Source: COE1 sp036310845
GTDB taxonomy: Bacteria > Bacillota > Clostridia > Lachnospirales > Lachnospiraceae
Length of the DNA: 64,000 nucleotides
NCBI GenBank assembly: GCA_036310845.1
Contig: JAXJRB010000203.1
Span: forward strand, 1 to 64,000
Direction of reading: 5' to 3'
The notes under the pieces were generated by a model, which ran no database searches, was not told where the DNA came from, and worked only from the letters and a program-made list of their open reading frames with translations. The translations under genes and the position numbers were made by a program. This document shows, piece by piece, positions 10,013 through 18,179 of this stretch (within the stretch, counting starts at the first letter, position 1; each line of letters starts with the position of its first letter).

Positions 10013-11287
10013 CTACTTACAGTTTACATAACCATTTTCATCTATCATTATATTCGGTGATATATCTCTCATATAATTTAATACTCCCTGCTTCTCTATA
10101 CCCTCCAACAGTCTCGTCCTACTATCTTCCTGCTTACATGGTATAAACTTTAATGTATGTAATCCTTTTTCTCTCAACACCACTTCAACCACACAGGAAT
10201 TCTGTGTCTTGGAGTTAAACCAAAAATTCCCCAAACTATAAATCACCGGTACACCTGCTATGGCTTCTATTTTTTGCAAACAATGCGGATGGTTCCCTAT
10301 AATCAAATCAACACCCGCCTCTGCATAAACAGGTGCTTGTTCCTCTTGTAACCAATCAATCTCTTCTTTAAGTTCTGTCCCCCAATGAATATAGAGAATT
10401 GTATAATCACAGCTTTCTTCCATCTCTCCTATCACTTGCAGCAATTTTGTTGTATCCATACAACGCATCACACCAGCCGTTGTAATTGTTGCTTCTTTCG
10501 TATCCGGTACTCCATTTCTTTCTATCTGTGTCGCACCTATTATCCCTATTTTCATCCCATTCGCAATCAAATAAACCGGTCTCATCGCTTCTTCCAAATC
10601 CTTGCCTGCTCCCGTATACACTATCCCCGCATTATTTAGAGTAACAAGCGTATCCAACAGCGAAATTTCTCCATAATCATACATATGATTATTCGCTACC
10701 GACACCACATCAACTCCCATTTCCTGCAACAAGCTAACTCTTTCCGGATTTGCACGAAACGTAAATTGTTTACCCTTTGTCGGAGTTCCTCGATTTGTAA
10801 AAGTAAACTCATTATTCAGCATAAAGACATCTGCCGAACGCATAACATTTAAAAGCTCTGTCGAAAATGCCTCCTCAACATTGCCCCCTCTATCAATCAA
10901 GTTTGCCATCACTGCATAATGTTCATCTAATAGCACATCTCCAGCAAACAAAAGCTTTATCTCCTCTTGTTCTTTACATTCTATTGCAATCGCTTTTTCA
11001 CCCGCCGCAAGTGAACTTTGCAATAGAATTTGGTCATAATCCGAATTTATACCACTCTCTTTTTGCGATTCCACTTCACCTGCAAAAATATTTTGAAAAG
11101 AGGAAAATATATCATCAAATATCACTACTTGAACATTTTTATCCTTTTCTCCACCTTGATTACTCGCCCCCATAATCGCAGAATAAATCCACATTCCAAC
11201 TATTCCAACACCTAGCACAGCTGTCAAAACCTGAAAAAACAGCCTAATTTTCTTCATATCCCTTCTCGTGTCCCTATCTTTTTTCAT
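10013..11287 (-). CDS. CapA-family metallophosphatase-like membrane protein
   Basis: 424 residues. After a charged start comes one membrane helix (about residues 16-40), then an extracellular catalytic domain of the PGA_cap/CapA family, a calcineurin-like fold first known from poly-gamma-glutamate capsule synthesis. Family signatures are FAGDVLLDEH, NNEFTF, VVSVANNHMYDYG, YIHWGTE and IIGNHPHCLQ. The substrate is unknown; many homologues in Clostridia have no capsule role. Two starts are possible: this one and MKKIRLFFQ ten codons later, each with a purine-rich site very close upstream. The gene lies between the rplKA terminator and the rplJ promoter, so it must have its own start signal or depend on readthrough. 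Confidence 0.85.
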   Translation of the reverse strand: MKKDRDTRRDMKKIRLFFQVLTAVLGVGIVGMWIYSAIMGASNQGGEKDKNVQVVIFDDIFSSFQNIFAGEVESQKESGINSDYDQILLQSSLAAGEKAIAIECKEQEEIKLLFAGDVLLDEHYAVMANLIDRGGNVEEAFSTELLNVMRSADVFMLNNEFTFTNRGTPTKGKQFTFRANPERVSLLQEMGVDVVSVANNHMYDYGEISLLDTLVTLNNAGIVYTGAGKDLEEAMRPVYLIANGMKIGIIGATQIERNGVPDTKEATITTAGVMRCMDTTKLLQVIGEMEESCDYTILYIHWGTELKEEIDWLQEEQAPVYAEAGVDLIIGNHPHCLQKIEAIAGVPVIYSLGNFWFNSKTQNSCVVEVVLREKGLHTLKFIPCKQEDSRTRLLEGIEKQGVLNYMRDISPNIMIDENGYVNCK

Positions 11288-11324
11288 ACCTTCTTATCTC
11301 ACATATCATTTCCCAAGTGCAAAA

Positions 11325-11347
11325 AGACCTCGGCATAACCGAGGTCT
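11325..11347 (-). terminator. terminator of rplK-rplA
   Basis: Nine-base-pair stem AGACCTCGG / CCGAGGTCT with a short loop, followed by TTTTT on the minus strand. A textbook intrinsic terminator just after rplA. Confidence 0.93.
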
Positions 11348-11359
11348 CAATATCATAGA

Positions 11360-12049
11360 TTAGAACTTTGCAACACTAACCTTTACTCCAGGTCCCATTG
11401 TTGATGTAAGTGTAATACTCTTTAAATACTGTCCCTTTAAGGTTGAAGGCTTAGCCTTAACAATAGCCTCTAAGAGAGCATTGATGTTCTGTCCTAACTG
11501 TTCTTCTGTGAAAGAAGCTTTTCCTACTGGACAGTGAATGATGTTTGTCTTATCAAGTCTGTATTCAATCTTACCAGCCTTAATATCGTTGATAGCCTTT
11601 GTAACATCCATTGTTACAGTACCAGCCTTAGGGTTTGGCATTAAGCCCTTAGGTCCTAAAACTTTACCAAGACGACCAACAACACCCATCATATCAGGTG
11701 TAGCTACTACTACGTCGAAATCTAACCAACCATCATTCTGAATCTTTGGAATGAGCTCTTCGCCACCAACGTGATCTGCACCAGCTGCCTCAGCCTCTGC
11801 TACCTTATCACCCTTAGCAAATACTAAAACCTTAACTGTCTTACCTGTTCCGTTTGGAAGTACTACAGCACCACGGATCTGCTGATCAGCATGACGTCCG
11901 TCACAACCTGTTCTGATGTGAAGTTCTACTGTCTCATCGAACTTTGCTGTTGCAGTCTTCTTAACTAAAGATACAGCTTCATCAATTTCATAAAAAGTTG
12001 CGCGATCAACTAACTTCGCGGACTCATTATATTTCTTACCATGTTTCAT
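11360..12049 (-). CDS. rplA: 50S ribosomal protein L1
   Basis: 229 residues, normal length. Family signatures are KFDETVELHIRTGCDGRHAD, VVLPNGTGKTVKVLVF and GRLGKVLGPKGLMPNPKAGT. It binds 23S rRNA at the mobile L1 stalk. In bacteria L1 commonly represses its own operon by binding the rplK leader. The ATG is preceded by GGAGG with a nine-base spacer. Sixteen bases separate it from rplK. Confidence 0.98.
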   Translation of the reverse strand: MKHGKKYNESAKLVDRATFYEIDEAVSLVKKTATAKFDETVELHIRTGCDGRHADQQIRGAVVLPNGTGKTVKVLVFAKGDKVAEAEAAGADHVGGEELIPKIQNDGWLDFDVVVATPDMMGVVGRLGKVLGPKGLMPNPKAGTVTMDVTKAINDIKAGKIEYRLDKTNIIHCPVGKASFTEEQLGQNINALLEAIVKAKPSTLKGQYLKSITLTSTMGPGVKVSVAKF

Positions 12050-12065
12050 TCTTCTTTACCTCCGC

Positions 12066-12491
12066 TTATTCTTCTACTGTGATACCCATACTTCTTGCTG
12101 TACCTGCGATCATGCTCATGGCAGCCTCAAGGCTTGCTGCATTTAAGTCAGGCATCTTTAATTCAGCGATTTCCTGAATCTTAGCTTTAGAAATAGTAGC
12201 AACTTTGTTCTTGTTAGGTACTGCAGAAGCAGTCTTAAGGTTACAAGCCTTCTTTAAAAGAACAGCTGCTGGTGGAGTTTTTGTAATGAAGCTGAAACTT
12301 CTATCTGCATAAACAGTAATTACTACAGGAATAATCATTCCTTCCTGATCTACTGTTCTTGCATTAAACTGTTTTGTAAATTCAACAATGTTTACACCAT
12401 GCTGACCAAGTGCTGGTCCAACTGGTGGAGCCGGTGTTGCTTTTGCGGCAGGAATCTGTAATTTAATATATCCTTCTACTTTCTTTGCCAT
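12066..12491 (-). CDS. rplK: 50S ribosomal protein L11
   Basis: 141 residues, starting MAKKVEGYIKLQIPAAKATP. The ATG at 12491 is chosen because AGGAGG lies eight bases upstream; the longer reading frame starts at a GTG inside that site. Conserved blocks are PPVGPALGQHGVNIVEF, the thiopeptide-binding surface, and TKTPPAAVLLKKA. It binds the GTPase-associated centre of 23S rRNA. First gene of the rplK-rplA unit, with its own promoter at 12598-12626. Confidence 0.98.
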   Translation of the reverse strand: MAKKVEGYIKLQIPAAKATPAPPVGPALGQHGVNIVEFTKQFNARTVDQEGMIIPVVITVYADRSFSFITKTPPAAVLLKKACNLKTASAVPNKNKVATISKAKIQEIAELKMPDLNAASLEAAMSMIAGTARSMGITVEE

Positions 12492-12597
12492 TGTAGGCAC
12501 CTCCTAAAATTATTCTCAGTCTCTATCGACTGTTTTGTGGTAGTTTGGGTGGATGACCCTCCCACACGGACCCGTTTTCCCAGACAGTCCGGTTAAT

Positions 12598-12626
12598 ATT
12601 CTATTACAACTACACAATCGTGTCAA
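12598..12626 (-). promoter_or_regulatory. sigma-A promoter of rplK-rplA and GC-rich leader
   Basis: Minus-strand TTGACA (12621-12626), 17-base spacer, TAGAAT (12598-12603). The ~100-base leader from here to the rplK ribosome binding site is unusually GC-rich for this genome (GGACTGTCTGG ... GTGGGAGGGTCATCCACCC) and can form a stem-loop. L1 autoregulation at such a site is known in other bacteria, but the match here is only inferred. Confidence 0.8.
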
Positions 12627-12662
12627 TCCTTATTTCATAATTACCATGTAAAAGAAATAGGA

Positions 12663-13403
12663 TTAAAGTTTTTTAACATCAGAAAAATGAATTTCAACAG
12701 GCGTTTCTCTACCAAACATTTCCACGTTAATTGTTACGGTCTGTCTGGTCGCATCAATCTTCTGAACACTACCAACAGTATCCTTCCAAACGCCTGCTGT
12801 TACCGAGATAACGTCTCCTTCTGCGAATTCCACATCAATCTCATTACCAAAATCCAATGCTTTGAGCTCTTCCTCGGTCAGCGGTACCGGCTTACTTCCC
12901 GGTCCTACAAATCCTGTAACACCTCTTGTATTACGCACCACATACCATGCATCATTATTATCTGCATCCATGTGTAACAGAACATATCCTGGGAAAAGCT
13001 TCTTCTGGCTACTCTTTTCAACGCCATCTTTCAATTCCACAACGTCCTGTAAAGGAACTCTGACTTCCAGAATCTCATTCTCAAGATGTCTGTTCTCAAT
13101 TGCCTTTTCAATATTGGCTTTTACCTTGTTCTCGTAACCTGAGTAAGTATGAACAACATACCAGCCCATACCCAAACCACTCTTATTATCGCTTAACGCA
13201 ACTTTACTACGTGGTTCATTATCAACTGGCTCTTCAAGAATTTCTTCCTGAATTTCTTCCACTACCTTTTCAGATTCTACAATCTCTTCAGCCACTTCTT
13301 CCAGTTCAGGTTCCGGCATCTTTGGAGATATCGGTTCCCATTCCTTCATCATCGGCTCAAAAATTTTCTTGGCTACTGCCTTGCGTTCCTTTTTTTCTTC
13401 CAT
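12663..13403 (-). CDS. nusG: transcription elongation/termination factor NusG with acidic N-terminal extension
   Basis: 246 residues from the ATG at 13403, chosen because GAGTGAGG lies nine bases upstream; GTG or ATG codons slightly further up would sit on that site. The last ~170 residues are a complete NusG: the NGN domain starting WYVVHTYSGYENKVKANIEK, the LFPGYVLLHM block, RNTRGVTGFVGPG, then a KOW domain (EGDVISVTAGVWKDTVGSVQ). Before it is an ~80-residue segment that is mostly Glu, Lys and Val and looks disordered; most NusG proteins (about 175 residues) lack it. It follows secE by 17 bases. NusG binds RNA polymerase and couples transcription with ribosomes or Rho. Confidence 0.97.
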   Translation of the reverse strand: MEEKKERKAVAKKIFEPMMKEWEPISPKMPEPELEEVAEEIVESEKVVEEIQEEILEEPVDNEPRSKVALSDNKSGLGMGWYVVHTYSGYENKVKANIEKAIENRHLENEILEVRVPLQDVVELKDGVEKSSQKKLFPGYVLLHMDADNNDAWYVVRNTRGVTGFVGPGSKPVPLTEEELKALDFGNEIDVEFAEGDVISVTAGVWKDTVGSVQKIDATRQTVTINVEMFGRETPVEIHFSDVKKL

Positions 13404-13420
13404 ACTATTCATCCTCACTC

Positions 13421-13627
13421 TTATAATGCAGTTAAGAAGTTAATTCCATACTGGATAAGAGTATCCAGAAAAGTAATGATAAGGCCCACCACAATTGAAA
13501 TACCGAGAACAGCCACTGACTGCTTTAACAAGCTATTCTTATCTGGCCAGATAATCTTGCCAAATTCTGTTTTGATGTTTTTCCAAGCACTTGTCTTTGG
13601 CGCATTTGTCTTTGCTGAATCTCCCAT
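13421..13627 (-). CDS. secE: preprotein translocase subunit SecE
   Basis: 68 residues. A short cytoplasmic N-terminus contains the conserved amphipathic helix (WKNIKTEFGKIIWPDKNSLL), followed by one membrane helix (about residues 39-62). This is the usual short single-span form in Firmicutes. It clamps SecY in the Sec channel. It lies between rpmG and nusG, the normal order. Confidence 0.97.
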   Translation of the reverse strand: MGDSAKTNAPKTSAWKNIKTEFGKIIWPDKNSLLKQSVAVLGISIVVGLIITFLDTLIQYGINFLTAL

Positions 13628-13655
13628 AGTATGCCTCCTGTAGATCCTTTACTGA

Positions 13656-13805
13656 TTATTTTGTTTCCTTGTGTAATGTGTGAGTCTTACAGAATCTACA
13701 ATATTTCTTGATTTCCATTCTATCAGGATGATTCTTCTTCTCCTTAGTAGTATTGTAGTTACGCTGTTTGCACTCTGTACAAGCTAATGTAATCTTTGTA
13801 CGCAT
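13656..13805 (-). CDS. rpmG: 50S ribosomal protein L33
   Basis: 49 residues, starting MRTKITLACTECKQRNYNTT and ending THTLHKETK. Four cysteines form two CxxC pairs (CTEC and CRFC), so this is the zinc-binding type of L33. The ATG is preceded by GGAGGTGG-like purines. First gene of the rpmG-secE-nusG unit. Confidence 0.96.
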   Translation of the reverse strand: MRTKITLACTECKQRNYNTTKEKKNHPDRMEIKKYCRFCKTHTLHKETK

Positions 13806-13936
13806 AATTCCACCTCCGCTAGCGTTTCTAATCTTTACCTTTGTTCTAATCAGGTCTTATGACCATGCAATGTGTAAATCAGCTTTTTTCGCAAAATTGG
13901 CATAAAAAAAAGACCCAATTCACATCTTGCCTAACA

Positions 13937-13965
13937 AATATATCATAACCATAAATCTGCGTCAA
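13937..13965 (-). promoter_or_regulatory. sigma-A promoter of rpmG-secE-nusG
   Basis: Minus-strand TTGACG (13960-13965), 17-base spacer, TATATT (13937-13942). The 130-base leader between it and rpmG shows nothing else I can name; no tRNA gene is present there. Confidence 0.82.
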
Positions 13966-14006
13966 CTTCTTTTTCTAAAACCATCCCTTGCAACGCCCTC
14001 TAATTC

Positions 14007-14035
14007 TTGCTTTTTCTACGTTTTTATGGTATATT
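14007..14035 (+). promoter_or_regulatory. promoter of the FliD-like gene
   Basis: TTGCTT (14007-14012), 17-base spacer, TATATT (14030-14035) with TGG in front of the -10 box. It is back to back with the rpmG promoter. Confidence 0.65.
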
Positions 14036-14132
14036 ATTATTTAATAATAGGTTTACTGTACCTGTTCTGGGGAGTTACACGTCCGGGAATCCGATTCATG
14101 AAGGTATTTTATTCAAGAAAGGAGGGGGCAGT

Positions 14133-15416
14133 ATGCCAATGTCTTTTGCATCATTTCAAATTTATAATCATTATCTTACTACTTATGATAATAAACGTAC
14201 ATCGCGCAGTCATATCCATGACTATAATGAACTGCGGCATATCTACAGCGATATTCAACTAAAAAATCGTTTTGCGCCTCTTTATCTTGCAGATCCCTCA
14301 CCACAGGCAATTGCATACGCTGTTCAGCTTAAGGAAAGCGCAGAAATACTTAAGCAAACGATTACAACATTTGGAAATCCTGATAAACAGATGCTATTTT
14401 CTTCCCAAAAAGCCTACAGCAACACTCCTGAGCTTGTTGAGGTTGAATATACTGTCAATAAATCTTCTGCTCCGGAACATTTTCATATTGAAGTAAAAGA
14501 ATTTGCTTCCCCACAGATAAATGAAAGCAGTTTTCTAACATCAAACCAAATGGTACTAATGCCTCCGGATGACTATTCCTTTGACATTATCACCAACAAA
14601 CTTCATTATGAATTACAATTTTCTGTCGGTGACGGAGAGACGCATGAACAACTTCAGCGCAAAATTGCGCGCCTGATTAATACGTCTAATATTGGCCTTA
14701 GTGCCACCATACTAAATAGCAGGGGGCGTACTGCGCTTGAGATTATCTCTGATGCATATGGTGTTCCTGTTCAGGGTAGGAATCATTTTGAAATTACTGA
14801 TAGCAATACCAGTCATACTAAAGGTATTGTACATTATCTTGGTTTAAATAAATCCATTCACAACGCCACAAATGCTACTTACTATTTAGATGGCAAGGAA
14901 TGTTCCTCTTATACAAATACTTTTCCTGTATATGGAAATTATCAGCTTACTCTGAATCCGCAAAGTAGCACACGTGAAGCAGACGTTGGTTTATACCCTG
15001 ATATGGAATCATTAACTTATAATATAGAAGGCTTTGTTAGCTGTTACAATCAATTTATTCACGGCGTTAATGTTAATAATGATGAGAATGCTAACGTTGC
15101 AAATAACCATCATCTTTTGGATGAAATGAAAAAACTACTCGGTCGACACAAAGGAAAAATCGAAAAATACGGTATCGAAATCCAGGATGACAATGCTTTA
15201 AAATATCGCCGCGATGATAGCCTGACTAAGATGCCTGACCTTGATGACCTGCAAAATTTCGGCAACCAAGTACTTCGCAAACTCCATTCCATCGCCCTTG
15301 ACCCAATGGAATATGTATCCAGAGCAATTTGCGCATACAGCAATCCTTCCACAAGATATATAAACCCATATATAACAAGTATTTATAGTGGCATGCTGTT
15401 TAATTCATATTGTTAA
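14133..15416 (+). CDS. FliD-like (flagellar hook-associated protein 2-related) protein
   Basis: 427 residues from the ATG at 14133, which has AAAGGAGG eight bases upstream; the longer open frame begins inside the promoter. The middle part (FSVGDGETHEQLQRKIARLINTSN ... LSATILNSRGRTALEIISDAYG) matches the FliD pattern of a short beta unit, a helix for choosing residues, then a line ending in L-E-I-I-S. The C-terminal part contains a helical YNQFI segment. FliD caps the growing filament; this protein is shorter and lacks an obvious N-terminal D0 heptad region, so it may be a secreted paralogue rather than the cap itself. It is transcribed away from the ribosomal block. Confidence 0.6.
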   Translation: MPMSFASFQIYNHYLTTYDNKRTSRSHIHDYNELRHIYSDIQLKNRFAPLYLADPSPQAIAYAVQLKESAEILKQTITTFGNPDKQMLFSSQKAYSNTPELVEVEYTVNKSSAPEHFHIEVKEFASPQINESSFLTSNQMVLMPPDDYSFDIITNKLHYELQFSVGDGETHEQLQRKIARLINTSNIGLSATILNSRGRTALEIISDAYGVPVQGRNHFEITDSNTSHTKGIVHYLGLNKSIHNATNATYYLDGKECSSYTNTFPVYGNYQLTLNPQSSTREADVGLYPDMESLTYNIEGFVSCYNQFIHGVNVNNDENANVANNHHLLDEMKKLLGRHKGKIEKYGIEIQDDNALKYRRDDSLTKMPDLDDLQNFGNQVLRKLHSIALDPMEYVSRAICAYSNPSTRYINPYITSIYSGMLFNSYC

Positions 15417-15420
15417 AATA

Positions 15421-15509
15421 GTGCGTGCCAGCGCACGCACTTTGGCAAGAATTTCTGCTGAAATTCTTGTTTAATCACCTCTACGTTACAGCATTTTCCT
15501 AATATACAA
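15421..15509. repeat. double-hairpin repeat, single copy
   Basis: Hairpin 1 is GTGCGTGC, loop CAGC, GCACGCAC (15421-15440). Hairpin 2 is CAAGAATTTC, loop TGCT, GAAATTCTTG (15446-15469). The tail ends GTTACAGCATTTTCCTAATA. Compared with the tandem copies at 1-213, hairpin 2 and the tail are nearly the same, but the hairpin-1 stem has a different sequence that still pairs fully around the same loop. It follows the FliD-like stop codon directly. Confidence 0.8.
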
Positions 15510-15544
15510 GAACCGCTGATAGTTCACTCAACCATCAGCGGTTC
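15510..15544. terminator. bidirectional terminator-like hairpin between convergent genes
   Basis: Stem GAACCGCTGAT / ATCAGCGGTTC with a loop of about 13 bases, between the convergent FliD-like gene and glf. The T tracts on both sides are weak. Confidence 0.65.
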
Positions 15545-15555
15545 ATTATTTCTGT

Positions 15556-16692
15556 TCAATTCATTTCTTCTTTCACCATGTTCAAAGCTGCTCGAATCAC
15601 CTTATCCATGTCATAATATTTATACTGTCCCAGTCTTCCACCAAATAGGACATTTTTCTCTTTTTTCGCAAGTTCTGCATAAGCTTCGTAAAGCATACTG
15701 TTTTTGTCATCATTTACTGGATAATAAGGATCTTGGCCTTTTTCCCAATCTTGCGGGTATTCTCTCGTAATCACCGTATCAGGTTGTTTGCCAAACTCAA
15801 AATGCTTATGTTCTATAATACGAGTATACGGCACCTCTCTTTCCGTATAATTCACTACCGCATTCCCTTGGTAGTTCTCCTCTCCTTCTAAAACTTCTGT
15901 TTCAAATCGAAGAGAACGGTATGACAATTCACCTAACTGATAATGATAGAACTCATCAATCATACCAGTATATAATATCTTTTCAAAGGTATGTTCTCCG
16001 TCTACCGATTCAAATAATCCTGTCTGCTCATTTTTCCGGCAATAATCCTCATAAGATGTATTAAGTTTCACAGTAATTCCATCTAGAAGCTTTTCTACCA
16101 GACCAGTATAGCCCCCTTTCGGAATTCCTTGATATGGATCATTAAAATAATTATTATCGTAAACAAAACGCACTGGAAGTCTCTTAATAATAAACGCCGG
16201 TAGCTCTTTGCAGTCTCTTCCCCACTGCTTCTCCGTATATCCTTTTACCAATTTCTCATAAATATCGGTTCCTACCAAGGACAGGGCCTGCTCCTCTAAA
16301 TTCTGCGGCTCTATAATATTAAGTCGGGCAATCTGTTCCTGAATCTTTTCCTTTGCTTCCTTTGGTGTCTTTATATTCCACATTTTTGCAAAAGTATTCA
16401 TATTAAAAGGAAGGTTATACAATTCATCCTTATAACTTGCAACCGGCGAGTTAATATAATGATTAAACTCTGCCAATGTATTTACATAATCCCACACCTC
16501 TTTATCCGAAGTATGAAAGATATGTGCACCATATTGATGTATCTGAATACCTTTTTCTTCCTTCGTATAAATATTTCCAGCGATGTGATTTCTCTTCTCT
16601 ATCACAAGACAGTTTTTACCCAATTTGGTCATTTGGCTTGCAAAAACAGCACCAAAAAGACCTGCACCTACTACCAGATATTGATAATGCAT
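15556..16692 (-). CDS. glf: UDP-galactopyranose mutase
   Basis: 378 residues, normal length. It interconverts UDP-galactopyranose and UDP-galactofuranose using reduced FAD. The N-terminal FAD-binding site is VVGAGLFGAVFASQMTKLG, followed by KRNHIAGNIYT and YGAHIFHTSDKEVWDYV; later come EKQWGRDCKELP and GGRLGQYKYYDMDKVI. A galactofuranose donor would feed surface or flagellar glycans made by the GT genes here. It lies 67 bases after the GT gene at 16760, in the same direction, and probably shares its promoter at 18014. Confidence 0.96.
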   Translation of the reverse strand: MHYQYLVVGAGLFGAVFASQMTKLGKNCLVIEKRNHIAGNIYTKEEKGIQIHQYGAHIFHTSDKEVWDYVNTLAEFNHYINSPVASYKDELYNLPFNMNTFAKMWNIKTPKEAKEKIQEQIARLNIIEPQNLEEQALSLVGTDIYEKLVKGYTEKQWGRDCKELPAFIIKRLPVRFVYDNNYFNDPYQGIPKGGYTGLVEKLLDGITVKLNTSYEDYCRKNEQTGLFESVDGEHTFEKILYTGMIDEFYHYQLGELSYRSLRFETEVLEGEENYQGNAVVNYTEREVPYTRIIEHKHFEFGKQPDTVITREYPQDWEKGQDPYYPVNDDKNSMLYEAYAELAKKEKNVLFGGRLGQYKYYDMDKVIRAALNMVKEEMN

Positions 16693-16759
16693 TGTGTCAT
16701 CCTTTCCCAGTCATTATTATCAATTGAATTATAAAAAAACTTTCCCCCAAATGCAAGCC

Positions 16760-17848
16760 TTAAAACCCTGACTCTTGCGGTTTCCAATGCCTTGCCAGAT
16801 GTTCATATTCTGCCGCCTTTTCCTTCAAACGCATCGTTTCTAGTTCATATTCATCCTTCGGAAGCGCACGAATTCTAGGCGACTTCGCATATTTGCGACA
16901 ACTAAGTGCTAATGCCATCAAGGCAACCGTCCCACTACTTGCAATATCAATCTCACTCTCGCATTCATACGCAGCCCGATAAAACCACTTTGATGCTTCC
17001 TCATATTCTTCTCTTTTCATAAAAAAGTAGCCTAACTCCATGCACACCTCTGCGGAAGGCATCGTTACCTCCTCCAAAAGAGCTGTACGCAACATAGCAA
17101 CGGCATCATCTGCCTGCCTATAAATTTTCAAAAGTACTGCTATCGTTTGTCTTGTCAGCACTTCTTTTCCTTTTTGCTTCAAAGACATTAATGTTCGTTC
17201 CAAAAATTCTTTTGCACGTCCAAGCGCCTCTTCACTACCTGCCTTATAAAGCTCTCGCAAGTACATCGTAAGCAATCTGTCAGACAACATTCCTCTTTCT
17301 TCGATGATTCTCTCAAATACCGAAAAATCCCTGTTGCTGTGATCTCCCTGTGGCCTATGGCACACCTCTATATCACTATCAAATACAATCGGACTTGTAT
17401 TTATTGTTTCATGAATAGGATCAATCCACGTAAATTCGCGTAACCGCTTAAAAAGCTTCGGTCTTAGGTCTTTGGCAAAGTTCTCTGTCGGATGATTAAT
17501 CTGCTCTGTTACATAAATCATCTGAACAATCTCTACTTCCGGCATAAGCACCTTTTTCAATGCTTTGAATTTTACTCTGTTTTCTTCATCCAGATATTCA
17601 TCAGCATCTGCCGAATAAATATAATCTCCTGTTGCTTTTGAAAAAGCATAATTTCTCGCTGCGGCAAAATCATTCACCCATTCAAAATCATATACATTTG
17701 ACGTATATTCTGCTGCAATCTCCTTCGTTTTGTCCGTGGAACCGGTATCTACAATGATAATCTCATCCATTAGCTCTTTCAAAGAATCAAGGCAATCCCT
17801 AAGCACTGCTTCCTCATTTTTCACAATCATACACAAACTAAATCTCAT
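16760..17848 (-). CDS. GT2 glycosyltransferase with TPR-like C-terminus
   Basis: 362 residues from the ATG at 17848, where homologues start (MRFSLCMIVKNEEAVL). An upstream GTG at 17878 with AGGGGAA before it is an alternative. The GT-A domain shows IVDTGSTDKT, DFEWVNDFAAARNYAF and the metal-binding SADADEYLDEENR. From about residue 200 the chain is helical with TPR-like pairs (AEVCMELGYFFMKREEYEEASKWFYRAA). The same architecture occurs at 54041 and 55150 beside the flagellins, so this is probably another flagellin or surface protein glycosyltransferase. The sugar is unknown. Confidence 0.85.
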   Translation of the reverse strand: MRFSLCMIVKNEEAVLRDCLDSLKELMDEIIIVDTGSTDKTKEIAAEYTSNVYDFEWVNDFAAARNYAFSKATGDYIYSADADEYLDEENRVKFKALKKVLMPEVEIVQMIYVTEQINHPTENFAKDLRPKLFKRLREFTWIDPIHETINTSPIVFDSDIEVCHRPQGDHSNRDFSVFERIIEERGMLSDRLLTMYLRELYKAGSEEALGRAKEFLERTLMSLKQKGKEVLTRQTIAVLLKIYRQADDAVAMLRTALLEEVTMPSAEVCMELGYFFMKREEYEEASKWFYRAAYECESEIDIASSGTVALMALALSCRKYAKSPRIRALPKDEYELETMRLKEKAAEYEHLARHWKPQESGF

Positions 17849-17910
17849 CTTACAACCACGCCTTTCCAGTACCTTCACACTTCCCCTTTGTCTATTTACA
17901 ATCTATATTC

Positions 17911-17937
17911 GTAATCATGCAGTACCTTCATAATTAC
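17911..17937. repeat. 27-bp palindromic repeat, copy 2
   Basis: Starts GTAATCATGCAG and ends TTCATAATTAC; same length and design as the copies at 8470 and 49297. It lies 63 bases before the ATG of the GT gene, or 33 bases before the alternative GTG. Confidence 0.6.
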
Positions 17938-18013
17938 GTTGTAAAATCATCTTCTCATCGTCTAAGAAAATGCTTAAAACCATCCTAAATAATTACAAAT
18001 TTTCTATAATAAT

Positions 18014-18042
18014 AGTATAACTTATTACACATAATTACTCAA
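18014..18042 (-). promoter_or_regulatory. promoter for the GT2/glf pair
   Basis: Minus-strand TTGAGT (18037-18042), 17-base spacer, TATACT (18014-18019). The leader of about 160 bases includes the 27-bp palindrome. No other gene lies in 17879-18179. Confidence 0.65.
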
Positions 18043-18179
18043 CATAAATATTTTCATTTTTTATTCTTTTTATTCAAATTGTCTGTTCAATTCCATTCCG
18101 CAACTTTATATTTTGTGTTATCATAAGTTAGATAACATGTTTTTGTACTTCCATAGCACAATCAAAGAAAGGTAAAAAA

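Noticed and set aside
13806..13936. tRNA genes upstream of rpmG, as in some Clostridia
   Set aside because: No cloverleaf or TTCGANNC-like arm was seen on either strand; the stretch is only the leader and promoter region.
15421..15440. The GC-rich hairpin after the FliD-like gene as a plain terminator
   Set aside because: It has no T tract, and its loop, second hairpin and tail match the repeat family; the actual terminator-like hairpin is at 15510-15544.
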